DNA of 64,000 bases from Epiperipatus broadwayi. Lineage: Eukaryota > Onychophora > Udeonychophora > Euonychophora > Peripatidae. The stretch is taken from assembly GCA_028023455.1 (NCBI GenBank), contig JAQFVV010000284.1:570501-634500 (forward strand), in the 5' to 3' direction. The position numbers were made by a program, and so were the translations under genes. Positions 26,935-39,503 of the stretch are shown here, piece by piece; positions within the stretch are counted from its first letter, which is position 1; the number at the start of each line of letters is the position of its first letter. The notes beneath the pieces are model-generated. The model ran no database searches, was not told where the DNA came from, and saw only the letters and a list, made by a program, of their open reading frames with translations.

Positions 26935-27733
26935 ACTAATAACTTGGTTGATAATTAAGAAGAATTCTTATTTTAATGTTCACACCCTTAACTTAAATCT
27001 AACTTTATAAAATTTAATTACTTTTTCTCTATCTCTGACTTTTTTCAGCTGTACTACCAACTGAAATGCTTGTGATTTTAATGAGCATATAATACAATAA
27101 AATCTCTATAACACTAGAGCTTTTGACATGTTAAAATGATTTGTACAGAATTTTATTTTGCAATATGTGTAACTGTAAATGAACAAGCACACAACTGCAT
27201 ACTCAAATCATGCAGAAAACAAAATGTGCCTATTAAAAATAATCTGAATGCTTTTTAGAAACTATAATTTAATATCACAATTAAATTATTAGAACTATTA
27301 AACTTAAATTATAACCATAGAAAAAAAAAATAGAAATAGTGAATAAAAATAGCAGAATTTAGCAAGTGTAGATTAATTTTGAAGAAAGTTAATATTCAAA
27401 CTATGAAAATGATTAACTAAATAGTTTGTGTCCACAGACAACTGCATATATGTGTTATAATGTTAACTTTTAAACATAACTTGAATAATTCAAAGTATGA
27501 ACTATTCTTTTCAGGTTATATCAATACAAACAAATAGCATAAACACTTCTCCCACTCTCTTTCTGTGTTAGGTTTTTGGAACTTCATCCTGTAGGGTTTA
27601 CACTTGGGTACCCTACAGATTTCTTTACTATATAAAAAATGTGATGATGATTTTTTTCTGCATTTCATTATATGCACATTTTTACAAATTTAACCACAGA
27701 CTAAATTGAAATGGGCACTATATATATATATAA

Positions 27734-28490
27734 TGGACTGTAGTCTGGAAAAATTTCCAGCTGCTTAAGAATATGGGAGAAGATCTACACTATACCTGAC
27801 CAATATTTGAACTTGTCTACAAAAGTTGAACTAAATTTTAAAATTTGGCCAAAATGCAATGAAAATGGTATACCCAGAATGTCCTCAACTTACAGAGCCT
27901 ATTATATCTCGGAGTTTGTCCCTAATGGCTTTTCTACTAATGAATATATTCTTAAGTCTTCACATGCAAATATAAATATGTATAAAAGATGTGTGAACAT
28001 GTACAATAGATATCGCAGTGAGTGACGTATGAATGATGCTTGATAATCTAGAGACCAGAGAAACAAAGATTTTACCTTCGAACAACAAATATTTATTGAC
28101 AACTTCTGTGTTTTAAATTTATAACAATTATAACTTAATAAAATATAAATATGAATATAATAAAGTATCGATATTTGTCTTTATTATAATACAACTTAAT
28201 ATTACTGTTGATTCATTGATTACAACAAAATGGTCATACCCTAACCTGAATAACAGAAGTAAGTTAAATAATAAACATATCAATTAATAAATAAAATTAC
28301 AATACACAACAATATAGAATAAGATTCATATTATGTCAAGAATCAACCTATAGTATTAGGTGTTTAATGTTTAATTAGATTGTGTTATCTGAATGTATAT
28401 TAAAGTTATGTCTATGGATTGCTAATTTATGTTTTATAAGTAGAGTTCATTCATAAGACTGTTAATCATACAAACAGGAAGATTTACTCA
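27734..28490 (+). repeat. Dispersed repeat R5, copy 1
   Basis: Near-parallel to 48536-49430. It starts TGGACTGTAGTCTGG and ends GGAAGATTTACTCA followed by a TA run, so it has TG...CA ends next to (TA)n like the LTRs of this window. It holds no credible ORF; frames at 27807-28102 overlap on both strands and are not conserved in copy 2. Could be a small solo LTR or other non-coding element. Confidence 0.6.
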
Positions 28491-29194
28491 TATATATATT
28501 ACTTGCTAGTAAGTAAAATGATTATATTTAACTTTATATATTAAATGCCTAATTAAATGTAGATATTTAAAAATCTTACCTCTGTGTTTTAAGTCAATGT
28601 CCAGATGTCAAATCTAATGCACCCAATTATGAGAAGATTTTCTTTACAGACATATAAAATTATATATATATATACCTTGAACTGTGTATTTATATTTTTT
28701 GCCTCTATCAAAATTTAAGCGTAATGGTTTATTTACATTTTAAGATTTAGAGAAAAAATGTTTTTTTTTGCAAATGAGTAGAAAGGTGAGGAAAAATTGT
28801 AACTCAACTCTCAGTATACACCAAAATACAAATACAAAATATTCGAAAGCATCATAATTAAATGAAAACTTAGGCTTCTTTAAAAATAAATGGTTAAAAT
28901 TTGAAGGAGTAATATCAGTATCATTGGTAGATGGTGTCTCTTTTATTCATGCATGTTGAATGATTCCAAACTCCAACTATTTAGAACAATTCTCACAACT
29001 TCAAACTCATAAAGCTCCTGGTTTTGTATCAATTTCTTCACTGAGTCCAGGAGCACTTTCTTTTAAATCAGTCCACGCAAGTTACGTGATTTATAACTTC
29101 TTTTTGTTTTTCATATATATATATATCAAAATAAGTAATTGCATGTATATTTTTTCAAAGTTTGTGTTATAATATAAGTAGACATGCTCTTATA
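28491..29194. other. AT-rich spacer, no gene seen
   Basis: Contains TA runs near 28660 and 29115. The 70-codon frame at 28960-29172 has no recognisable motif. Confidence 0.4.
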
Positions 29195-30466
29195 TGTAAT
29201 GTTTTCTGTATTTCTAGGCCTCTATACGCATTGTAAATGCACGAGTTAATCAAGTTATGTAAAAGAAAAATAAATGTTCATTTATTTTATTTAAAAAAAA
29301 GAAGAATGTTTCATTATTATTCTAAAAACATAACTACCTTTCCTGATCAGCTTGGCCTAGAATTATTACCGAGTACAATTGTGAGCTGGATCAGTTTTTA
29401 ATTTCTACATGAGGGAGCCAGAGTCGTTAGACCCACTGAGCTTGCGTCGAACATATTGTAACTCGTAAAGTAATAATTATACGATCTGGATTAAAATTCC
29501 CATTAAGTAGAAGATATTCCCCTTTGACTAAAAATAAATCTATTTAGCAAAGGTAATGTGTATACTAATTTGAATTTAAATAACTAAATATAAAACTTAA
29601 ATATCATAACATTGATTTTATACACATACAATGAAAGTCAAGTTAATAATAAAGATTTATTCTAGCCTGTCAAACATTTAATATTTAAGATTAAGACAAA
29701 ATTATAATATTGGAAAGTATTGTGCATATGAATTTAATAATTTGATTCAAATATTGAAGTAATCACTAGTTGGTGTCTTATTTTTCTGTGGTAACAGTTT
29801 AGTTCACTTCTCAGTTCGCAAATCTTTCGATCCAAAAAAAATTATGGGATAACATTTCATTCAACTCTCTATTCATAAAACTTGATGTAAAAGTTATGGC
29901 CATTAACTTACCGGTAAGTTGATATTTAAATAGGTCATTGATCCTCCGATATCCAATTCAGTCAGTGGGTAGTCCGCAGTAGTTGTTTTTTTTAGTTTCA
30001 CTTCTTCCTAATCTCGAATCAAATTTAAGTAGAGCCAGATGACGATCTAGGTGACTTTTCTCGAGAGAAAATGTCGGCAAACGATAGAGTTCTACTCACT
30101 CATGGCGAGCGATTTCAGTTCGTATCTAAGTGGACACATTTTATTAATATTTTTTTTTGTATAAAAAAAAATACGAGGCACTTCAAATTGCTCAACACTC
30201 TCTGGAACAATGAGACAAAAGATCCTTTTCAAATCTGTCAGCTCCTTTTATATTCCCAGATTTTTTTTAGAAGTTCTGCGCATCTCCCTTTTTACCTTTT
30301 GTTCTATTTTATAAACTTCTACATTATTCTCCTTTTTTTATTACAAAGTCTGTTTTCTAGTTAAGAATTTCTGCCATTTTTAATTACTATCAGAAAGTCG
30401 GACTTTCCGATAGCAATCTTTTACCTTTGGAATTTTCTTTCACTATTTGAATCAATTATTCAGTAT

Positions 30467-33043
30467 TGAAACAGTAAGATTCGTATTCGAATCTTAAGTT
30501 TCACCTTTTTCTGTCATCTCTCACTGACCGATCTATCCCGCCCAAATTTAAACTTTTTGGTATCGAATTATGTGTGTAGCAATCTTAGAAATGTATAAAT
30601 ATGTGTAGAATTCAGCATAAACACGCACACATTTCGATCTCAAATTAAACGCAATAAATAGGGTTAAAATAATATAATTTAGATTTCTTTTAGTTATATA
30701 ATTTTGTATAATTTTAATCATTTATTTTGGATTATAAAGTTCGTATTTATTGCTTTGTTTAAATTTCATTTAATAATAATTCTAAAAATATCTGATGTAA
30801 TATTTAATTAAAAGTTAAAATAATATTATGTTCCCTTTTTGTTTTTGAAATTTAAAAGCATCGGTCAGTGATAGATAATAGATTAATTAAAGAAAAAAAT
30901 TCCCAAAATATAATTAGTAAATGTAAAAATGTAAATAATAGAATGGCAGCTTTCTTTAATTAAAAACCAACAAAATGCATTGATTATCCTCAGGGCAGAT
31001 TAAGTAGAACCTAAAAATATCTTAACAAAAATGTGAAAGATCAAGATAAAAAAAGAGGCCATCTTAGACTTGCTGGAGACATTCACTTAAACTTTAGCTT
31101 TGCTCTCGATCATTGAGAGTCTCCAAAAATAATAAAATAATTTGTTCCTGCCAAGGTATGACCGAGTAAAGCACCTAGATTATTCTCCATCGGGAGGTGG
31201 CCTATCGGATGTCAAACTTTCCATTGCCCGTCATAAATTCACCATGAAGATCTGCTGCCGAAAATGAATGAGAAAGCTGCTGCTGCCATGAAATTAAATG
31301 AATATCTAAATACAAGAAAGAATTGCCACACATGAACTATTTGCTACTTAACCAATGGACTCGGAAAACTTCTTATAAAACAGGTACCTGTCTGTGTTCA
31401 AACTCTAGAGTACTCCAATAATATGCTATAGCTCTTCTTCATACTACTTATCTAAATTATAAAATGTAAAACTACCATATGTATAACTAAAACTGAATAA
31501 TTAATTTAATATGTAAATTTCTCTAATAATCTAGCTTACCTCACTCTGTCTTTCTTGGGTGCATATTTCTATAATCTACATTTCTATCTATAGTTATTAT
31601 TTAATTATTGCATGCTCATAATTATTTCAATTTTCAAAGTTTAAATCTGTGATTGCTTAAAACAATGAATGCATGTCAAATTTTCATTAATATTTACTTT
31701 CTTTAATAACTTAACTTTCATATAAATCGACACGCATTCAATGCTTCATTTATTGTAATGGAGGGGTCTACAACTTCGCAAATGGCTGACGTATTAGTTA
31801 TAATAATTTCCAATTTATATATATGTTTTGTATTTACTAAATCATCATGAATAATTCCAGAAAATTACATTTCTTTGAGAGTCGCCAACGTTCTTTAGTA
31901 AATGTTGATAAGGTAGGGCGAGTCAGAAATCTACTTAAATCTCATCATAATCGTTTATACAGTATACATGTGTTATATTTTCGGGACGCGATGACCCATT
32001 CCACCGTGAAATTCTGGATTCTTCAGGATTGAAATTAACCCCAGTCGTCCTACACAAGCGGGCATAATGGGTGCTCCCGCAGGACTAGACAATGTCATGC
32101 AGCCAGCCGGCAAAACTGCGACATGGACCGCTTGTCCCTGGTTATGCTTATGTGACACCTTACTTCGTCAGGTTGAGGCCGAGACCAACCTGACATTCTT
32201 ATAAACCCATTCGCGGCATTGCAGTTTTGATATACTGCCATTCCATATCGCCTTTCTAAAGCGTACCACATGTTCCTTTGCTCAATTCTATTATTCTATA
32301 TATCACTCCGCCTCTGCATTATCTTCGTAATTCACTCTCAAATGAATGTTTGCCCTTAGTCATAAATAAATATTTTAATTAAATAAATATATGTCCGCCG
32401 CTACTCTTAAATCTTACTTTAGACTCTTGCATTGCAAAAGTATAAATTCCCCAAGGCATGCATTAGAAATACTTACTCCAGAATTTTTAGGTAGCTAGAT
32501 TATGCAAACAAATAAGTGAATTCCTTTTGTAAACATTTCAATATCGGAAATACCGCTACTGAAATCCTCAATATAAAATAATGTCTAAATAAATAAATGT
32601 ATTCTTTAAAATATAATCATGTCGCAAATTCCGCTACTGAAGCTTTGAATCCCTAAAATCTTATTAGTAAATGATTTTATTAAAATGTATTAACAAATAA
32701 TTTTAAACTATATGTCTGCAGTTACGTTTCATTTATTCGATACCCATTCTATATAATATTTCCTCGATTATGTAAATATGAATGTTTAATTAATATTAGT
32801 TTAATTATTGGCTAACTCGAGAATAAAATCATGAGTCTCTTGCATATCTCTGACCACCGTGCCTAAGGAAATATTTACTAATGTCGCATCAGGTGCGTTG
32901 GTTCGTGGATTGTATTGTGGAACCGATAAACTATGTTCGAACTCAGTACCATGGATGGCTTCACTACTTGATGGTGCTGCTGTTCTGTATGGTGGTCGAA
33001 TTCTGCACTATGTTTACGAGTCACACGTTTTCTGACCGTTACA
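30467..33043 (+). mobile_element. Solo LTR (2577 bp) nested in the LE3 left LTR
   Basis: Starts TGAAACAG and ends GTTACA (TG...CA). It is flanked by GTAT at 30463-30466 and 33044-33047, and the uninterrupted homologous site in the right LTR (near 37107-37113) has one GTAT. So the insertion and its 4-bp target duplication are demonstrated within the window. It contains a comparatively GC-rich stretch (31970-32260) with a TATA box. Its TGAA start and 4-bp duplication resemble LE2 LTRs, though overall sequence similarity was not evident. Short ORFs inside (31847-32032, 32881-33069) are not supported. Confidence 0.8.
32167..32206 (+). promoter_or_regulatory. Hairpin followed by TATA box in the solo LTR
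   Basis: A perfect 9-bp inverted repeat (GTCAGGTTG / CAACCTGAC, 32167-32175 and 32186-32194) is followed within 6 bp by TATAAAC at 32200. This lies in the least AT-rich part of the LTR and is a plausible core promoter with an adjacent hairpin or operator-like element. Confidence 0.45.
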
Positions 33044-33216
33044 GTATGCACTTTCCAACATTGAATTAAAAAGAAAACTTAAACTTTCACTGTATATTTT
33101 CTTAAAACAACATTATATTACAAAAAAAAATTAAAGATCGGGTTCTTTCTTTTTTTATTTAAATGATACACAATATTAAATAGTAATTTGTACCATATAC
33201 ATAAATAAATGGTACA

Positions 33217-33930
33217 ATACCACTGGGGCAGGGGAATGAGAACAAAATTAGGGGTTTAAACTAATTTTATTCCTCGTAAGTCTTTATGTCCATATCCGTG
33301 TGTTGTTTTTTTTTTATTTTTATTAGTGAGCTGATATATTTTGTATACTCATTCAACAAGTGATGTTTGGCTTTAACGCCCACTTTTAGGTCTAACACGG
33401 TGGGAATGCAAAATATTTCCACATTCATCTGTGTCCTTTCCGCTTAAACGTAATAGTAACGATAAGAAGCCCAAGTTATAAGCACAAATGAGCATTGCTC
33501 ATCGTTTTGAGTCTTACAGGCTCATGGCAACCTGGTCCGTCCTCCCCATTTATCGAGATCTCTACTAGAAATAGATTGATGAGCATTTAAAGACGGTCTT
33601 ATGTTATATACTGCATACTAGGACTCGGGGCTATGCTTTTTTCCCTCTTCAGTAACCACCTACCTGGTCAAATACTTGTGACTTATGTCTACATCAGCCG
33701 CAATCATGTTTTTCTTTATATAAATCATGTAAATTTATATATACATATTTTAATATTCTAGTTGCATGTTTTCATATTTTTTTTTGTTTTCATTTCTCCA
33801 GAGGCATATCCGAAATCTGCAGGGTGTCATATGGCCCAATTTATCTCTCAATGTTATCTATTGCTATAACTGTATTTGATGGCGGTGATAGGGATCGAAT
33901 GCCCTCTCTGTGTTGCTCGCACCAGTCTCG
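33217..33930. other. LE3 interior, 3' part, no coding recognised
   Basis: Between the gag remnant and the 3' LTR. Translations on both strands are stop-ridden. No polypurine tract in element orientation is obvious next to the 3' LTR. Confidence 0.4.
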
Positions 33931-34870
33931 CTATTTTACATCAAGGTCTTCTCTCTTGTATTTATTTTCACTCCTAAACTTTTCATCTGGTGATGGAGGT
34001 CTTGCACAGATTCCCATCCCTTTATTTTTAGTTAGGGACCTTTTATCTTTCCGTTGATTTCCAGAACTATCAATCAACACCATAGTGTTCAGTTGTAGTC
34101 GAGCCTTCTGGTTCGGTATTTTGTCGAAGTGTTTAGGACTCATCTCTTCTCCAGCCTTGTCATTCTCGAAAGCGCTAAGCAATTCCACCATTCTCTCTAC
34201 TGTCTCACATCCAGTACTTATCAACAGATGCCCTATGAGATCGGGAAAATTTTTCCATGTAATCTTGATAATCTGCTTCTCTGTCAATTTTCACTCTGTC
34301 AGCACTCGTAGTTGTACTACTTGTTTCCAAAAAATGGTACATAACGCCCTTCTCTGCATTTCTCTTGCACCACTTCATTCTTAATTCTCTCTTGGTGGTC
34401 CTCGTTTCAATAACATCTAATTAATATTTGACCATACTGCGTAAAGTTCTTCGGTTTCTTAAACAAGGATTCCCACTAAGATTGTGCCATCCCTTGTAAA
34501 TGATTAACTGCCATGGTTAGCTTAACGTCCTCCGACATGGGGTTTATCGCGAAGTACCCCTGCAGGCTATTTAGATGTTCCATGGGTGATTCTCCATCTT
34601 GTCCATAGAAAATATTTAATTTCAAAAAGGGGTTTACTGCACTCAGCATGTTTTTCTCTATTTTCTATGAAATTTTATCTCTTGGCTTTCTTGTTTATCG
34701 GATCTCGATTCTATCACTTCTGTGCTCTGCGACCCTTTAGCTATTTTCTCATCTACTACCCTTATTAACTCTTCTTTCATTTCTTTAATCTCTACCCTTA
34801 TTTTTTCTTTCAATTCTCTGACCATCTCTGCCATTTCTTTTTTATATCTTCTTTGAATTCCATCATGCAT
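33931..34870 (-). pseudogene. gag pseudogene of LE3
   Basis: Read on the minus strand. A 70-codon frame (34870-34658) is a strongly charged coiled coil (Lys/Glu heptads), matching in style the N-terminal part of the LE1 gag. Roughly 34600-34450 then encodes the gag domain: a GESPMEHLNSL block, then MAVNHLQ, and a WESL block where the first Trp of the expected WW pair is a TAG stop (near 34483). The rest continues in shifted frames to a 118-codon piece (34287-33931). No zinc knuckle is seen. Multiple stops and shifts show it is dead. Relation to the LE2 Gag follows from the shared order of motifs. Confidence 0.65.
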
Positions 34871-35365
34871 TCGTATAATATAATAGTTTTCTTATTAAGG
34901 GTTCCATGCCCTCTTTTAATTCTTTCACGCCTTCTGCCATATTTTGTATATTTTTACTACTTCTCAATTTCATATATGGCCGTGTTGCTTATTTTTGTTA
35001 TAGTAAACAAAATCTTAACTTTATCAGTTGTTACGATAGAAATTCAATATTTTATTTTGCTTTGTTAATAAACTCATTCACCGACACCCCTCTCTTTTAT
35101 CACCCTATAATCGTCCATCCCTCTCTACCTTTACTGTCATTACTAGTCTTTGATCGATTTTATTATTTAATTTATCCGTTATTATTTTGTTTCAATATAA
35201 ACTTATTTAAAATCTTATATTAAAAAAAAACTTTCATAATCGTACACAATAACTTTTTAGACTTGTACACTATTTGTGGTCATATTTATTTTTCGGCTAC
35301 GGATGCCGTTTTTAAATTTTCTCAGGTCGTTTTTTTTTTCCGTAAGCCCGAGTTGGGCAAACCAT

Positions 35366-35838
35366 TGTAACGTTTTTCATATTTCTAGGCCTCTATATGC
35401 ATTATACATGCGCAAGTTGATCAAGTTATGTAAAAGAAAAATAAATGTTCATTTATTTTATTTAAAAAAAAAGAACGTTTCATTATTATTCTAAAAACAT
35501 AACTACCTTTCCTGATCAGCTTGGCCTAGAATTATTACCGAGTACAATTGTGAGCTGGATCAGTTTTTAATTTCTACATGAGGGAGCCAGAGTCGTTAGA
35601 CCCACTGAGCTTGCGTCGAACATATTGTAACTCGTAAAGTAACAATTAAACGATCTGGATTAAAATTCCCATTAAGTAGAAGATATTCCCCTTTGACTTA
35701 CTTAAGAAAAATAAATCTATTTAGCAAAGGTAATTTGTATACTAATTTGAATTTAAATAACTAAGTATAAAACTTAAATATCATAACATTAATTTTATAC
35801 ACATTTTTTTTTCCGTAAGCCCAAGTTGGGCAAGCCAT
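35366..35838 (-). repeat. 473-bp tandem duplication of LTR 3' part plus leader in LE3
   Basis: The leader motif CCGTAAGCCC...GTTGGGCAA occurs at 35340 and again at 35813 (period 473), and between them lies a second copy of the inner ~440 bp of the LTR. The element therefore has one full LTR and an extra partial LTR before its gag. Confidence 0.75.
35814..35838 (-). promoter_or_regulatory. Candidate primer-binding site of LE3
   Basis: In element orientation the LTR end is followed directly by a TGG-containing stretch (TGGCTTGCCCAACTTGGG); the duplicated leader at 35341-35365 has TGGTTTGCCCAACTCGGG. Starting TGG next to the LTR fits a tRNA primer site, but I could not match a specific tRNA. 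Confidence 0.3.
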
Positions 35839-37300
35839 TATAACGTTTTCCATATTTCTAGGCCTCTATATGCATTATAAATGCGTGAGTTGATCAAGTT
35901 ATGTAAAAGAAAAATAAATGTTCATTTATTTTATTTAAAAAAAAGAAGAATGTTTCATTATTATTCTAAAAACATAACTACCTTTCCTGATCAGCTTGGC
36001 CTAGAATTATTACCGAGTACAATTGTGAGCTGGATCAGTTTTTAATTTCTACATGAGAGCGCCAGAGTCGTTAGACCCACTGAGCCTGCGTCAAACATAT
36101 TGTAACTCGTAAAGTAATAATTATACGATCTGGATTAAAATTCCCGTTAAGTAGAAGATATTCCCCTTTGACTAAAAATAAATCTATTTAGCAAAGGTAA
36201 TTTGTATACTAATTTGAATTTAAATAACTAAATATAAAACTTAAATATCATAACATTGATTTTATACACATACAATGAAAGTCAAGCTAATAATAAAGAT
36301 TTATTCTAGCCCATCAAACATTTAATATTTAAGATTAAGACAAAATTATAATATTGGAAAGTATTGTGCATATGAATTTAATAATTTGATTCAAATATTG
36401 AAGTAATCACTAGTTGATGTCTTATTTTTCCATGGTAACAATTTAGTTCACTTATCAGTTCGCAAATCTTTCGATCCAAAAAAAAAATTATGGGATAACA
36501 TTTCATTCAACTCTCTATTCATAAAACTTTATGTAAAAGTTATGGCCATTAACTTACCGGTAAGTTGATATTTAAATAGGTCATTGATCCTCTGACATCC
36601 AATTCAGTCAGTGGGTAGTCCTCAGTAGTTGTTTTTTTAGTTTCACTTTTTCCAAATCTCCAATCAAATTTAGGTAGAGCCAGATGACAATCTAGGTGAC
36701 TTTTCTCGAGAGAAAGTGTTGGCAAATGATAGAGTTCTACTCACTCATGGCGAGTGATTTCAGTTCATATCTAAGTGGACACATTTTATTAATATTTTTT
36801 TTTGTATAAAAAAAAATACGAGGCACTTCACATTGCTCAACACTCTCTGGAACAACGAGACAAAAGACCCTTTTCAAATCTGTTGGCTCCTTTTATATTC
36901 CCAGAATCTTTTTAGAAGTTCTGCACATATCCCTTTTTACCTTTTGTTCTATTTTATAAACTTCTACATTATTCTCCTTTTTTTATTACAAAGTCTGTTT
37001 TCTCGTTAAGAATTTCTGCCATTTTTAATTACTATCAGAAAGTCGGACTTTCCGATAGCAATCTTTTACCTTTGGAATTTTCTTTCACTATTTGAATCAA
37101 TTATTCAGTATGCACTTTCCAACATTGAATTTATTTTAGTTAACTTATATTAAAAAAAGAAAAATTAAACTTTCACTGTATGTTTTCTTAAAACAACATT
37201 ATATTACAAAAACAAAATTAAAGATCGGGTTTTCTCTTTTTTTATTTAAATGAAGCACAATATTAAATAGTAATTTATACCATATGTATAAATAAATGGT

Positions 37301-37303
<3 letters not shown>
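35839..37303 (-). repeat. 5' LTR of LE3
   Basis: Intact 1465-bp LTR matching the split left copy. It ends GGTACA next to a long (TA)n tract. Confidence 0.8.
36890..36897 (-). promoter_or_regulatory. TATA box of LE3 LTR
   Basis: TATAAAAG followed by GAG on the minus strand, conserved in the other LTR (30245-30252). It sets the direction of transcription towards gag. Confidence 0.6.
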
Positions 37304-37335
<32 letters not shown>

Positions 37336-38328
37336 TGTTATAATAAAATTTTACTTCTAATGAAATGCAATCTAGTATTTTAAAACTTCTATTTCATATC
37401 TTAATTAGTTTTTCTCTTTTTTTAAAAGCATCTTTTAATAATTATATGTCTTTTGCAGTTGATAAACAAAATATAAATCTTTCAGATTTATTTGAATGAA
37501 AGTTCATAACTTAAATATAGAATGTCTCTTTTCTTTTAAAAATATTCTTCATTTTATCAAGTCAATAGATAAGTGCAATTCAAGATATTAAACACTTTTT
37601 TTAAATATAATAGAATCACTATAATTAGTATAATATGTAAAAAATAATATCCCTATCCTAAAACTTTACTTTCATCTGGATTCCATTTTTTATCAACCAC
37701 AAACTGTTGCTTAGTTTTTTTCATATTCAAAATCAACCAACTTTTTTTTTACTCTTTTAAACAAAAGAAAATTGTATGTTAACATGTCTTAACATCAGAT
37801 TATTATTATTTCTATCATGTCATGATTGAAACTCTTGAATCTTCATGAATAAATGTGTGTGTAAATATTTTATTCCACATTTAATAAAAAATATTAGTTC
37901 ATTCTTTTGTGAATATATGGTTATTTCTGTATATATATACATGCCTCAAGGTATCCTAATAATTACTTAATGCGTTTAAAATGCTGGCTGCCTATCTAAT
38001 CTTTATAATTTTAGCTTGTAATTCCAAAACATCAGTTATTTTTATATTTTATAAGGATTAGGCATCATCTTACATTTTCCCCATCCTTAGAGGGTTAAAA
38101 TTTAGACTTGTCAAATTTTAGCACATGAACAAAGGTTTGGATGGTTATCACATTGAATCATTTTAATATTTCCTCATAAACAAGGAAGAGTTTTTGCTTA
38201 CTTATTTATTTTGTTTATTCATTAATATCCATTTCCTTTTGTTCTTTATGACTCATTTTTGTTCGATTTCTGTCCTTATCACTTATATTTCTTGGAGTTA
38301 ACATTGTACATACTGTCTTTAACAAAAT
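37304..38328. other. (TA)n tract and AT-rich spacer, no gene
   Basis: 37304-37332 is a pure TA run at the LE3 edge. The remainder shows no ORF or repeat that I recognise. Confidence 0.45.
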
Positions 38329-38602
38329 TTACTGACTGTATGATGGTTGAATAATTTGAATTTGACTGGCTAAAGGTCTCTGTTCCAGAAGGCATGTACT
38401 TGTGTTTGTCAGACTACATCCTGTTCCTTTGAGTCTTATTGGATTTCTATAAGGACTGAAGAAAATATGGGATGCCCACCACATTGTGTGGGTCAACTCC
38501 CACATCGCAGTTAGTTCTAAGATACCACAGTGGATGTTTCCACATAACTTGAATGTATCCTCATCATATCTACTTACCCTAGCCATTTACTTATGTACAA
38601 TG

Positions 38603-38698
38603 CTACCTTTTTCTTATTACATTATATATATATATATATATTAAACTTCACTACCTTTTTCTTATTACATTATATATATATATATATATTAAACTTCA
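38603..38698 (+). repeat. 48-bp tandem duplication containing a TA run
   Basis: Two virtually identical units of CTACCTTTTTCTTATTACAT-(TA)n-TTAAACTTCA. Confidence 0.85.
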
Positions 38699-39341
38699 CT
38701 TTCATTTACATTAATCATATTCATTTATTTATGGACATCTGAGCTTCTGCATTGGGTAGTTCTTCTTTATAACCAGTGTACTGCTTCAATATCCATGCAT
38801 TATAACTTTCTTTTAGTTCTTGCTCAATGTTTAACCAAAATGCATTTGTGCCAGCTTGTTTCACAATAGCATTTGTTTCAGCATATTGTTGACAAAATTT
38901 ATCATAAACGTTATCCATCAGTTTTCTCACAAAATCCTTGTCATCAATCTTTAAGTGATATCTACTTTTCTTCTTATTCTTATTCCTAATTTTAGCTTTA
39001 TGAATTAACTTTTGGTGAGCCATTTGAATTTTTGTTTCTAAGTCATATTAATAACATTTAATTGGAGGCTGGTATTTTAAAAATAATGAAGGAATAGATT
39101 GGTCAAAATGTAATTGTATGAGTGTGAATCCAGTGGATTTATTTGCATCCCAATTAATGTAATTCACTACATGTTCCATCTGATTACATGAAGAGTTTTT
39201 ATTAGTACTTTATTACCTACTTTAAAACTGCATTTCTTTCATTTTTATTCCTTTGCTTTGCTCTGCTAATCATCTGTTGGTTGGCTTTTTGTTTTACCAC
39301 TTCTGGCATTTCTAACAGGGTGTATAGTTTACATATAGTCT

Positions 39342-39503
39342 TGATATCTTATGGCAATATTGATTTGTTTATCTGACTTACATCCTAGGTTCGGCTAGGT
39401 AGCCATGAATTATATAACAGTGTTGATAACTTATGGCAATATTGATTTTTTTGTCTGACTTACATTCTATGTTTGGCTGGGTAGCCATAAATTATATCAC
39501 AGT
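39342..39503 (-). repeat. 81-bp tandem duplication inside the coding-like remnant
   Basis: Units starting at 39342 and 39423 share TTATGGCAATATTGATTT, a CTGACTTACAT block and GGTAGCCAT/AAATTATAT. 81 is a multiple of three, so the duplication would be in frame if the region once coded. Confidence 0.75.

Larger units (their letters stand above)
23341..27733. other. AT-rich sequence, no gene recognised
   Basis: Several (TA)n tracts occur (23970, 24047, 24267, 27720). Short frames at 24224-24442, 25432-25620 and 26088-26285 lack motifs or supporting context and are not called as genes. Confidence 0.4.
29195..33216 (-). repeat. 3' LTR of LE3, split by a solo LTR
   Basis: Two blocks, 29195-30466 and 33044-33216, align end to end with 35839-37303. 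The gap is exactly the insertion 30467-33043 plus one copy of GTAT. The conserved TATAAAAG is the rc of 30245-30252. Confidence 0.8.
29195..37303 (-). mobile_element. Gag-only LTR retroelement LE3 (minus strand, with nested insertion)
   Basis: Left LTR (29195-30466 plus 33044-33216) and right LTR (35839-37303) match closely and bound a ~2.1-kb interior that encodes only a broken gag on the minus strand. Both LTRs carry TATAAAAG on the minus strand, so the right LTR is the 5' one and starts TGTACCATTT in element orientation. The left LTR is split by a solo LTR with its own 4-bp duplication. A (TA)n tract abuts the right end at 37304. No pol-like sequence is visible. Confidence 0.75.

Noticed and set aside
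28041-28065. Hammerhead-like TTGATAA...GAAAC in R5 (also 48975-49000), with a TCT/AGA versus TTT/AAA stem
   Set aside because: The core lacks the invariant C3 in both copies and there is no helix I or proper cleavage triplet.
34085-35223. Plus-strand hydrophobic frames that look like membrane proteins
   Set aside because: Antisense of the LE3 gag coiled coil; Lys/Glu codons read in reverse give Phe/Leu/Ser.
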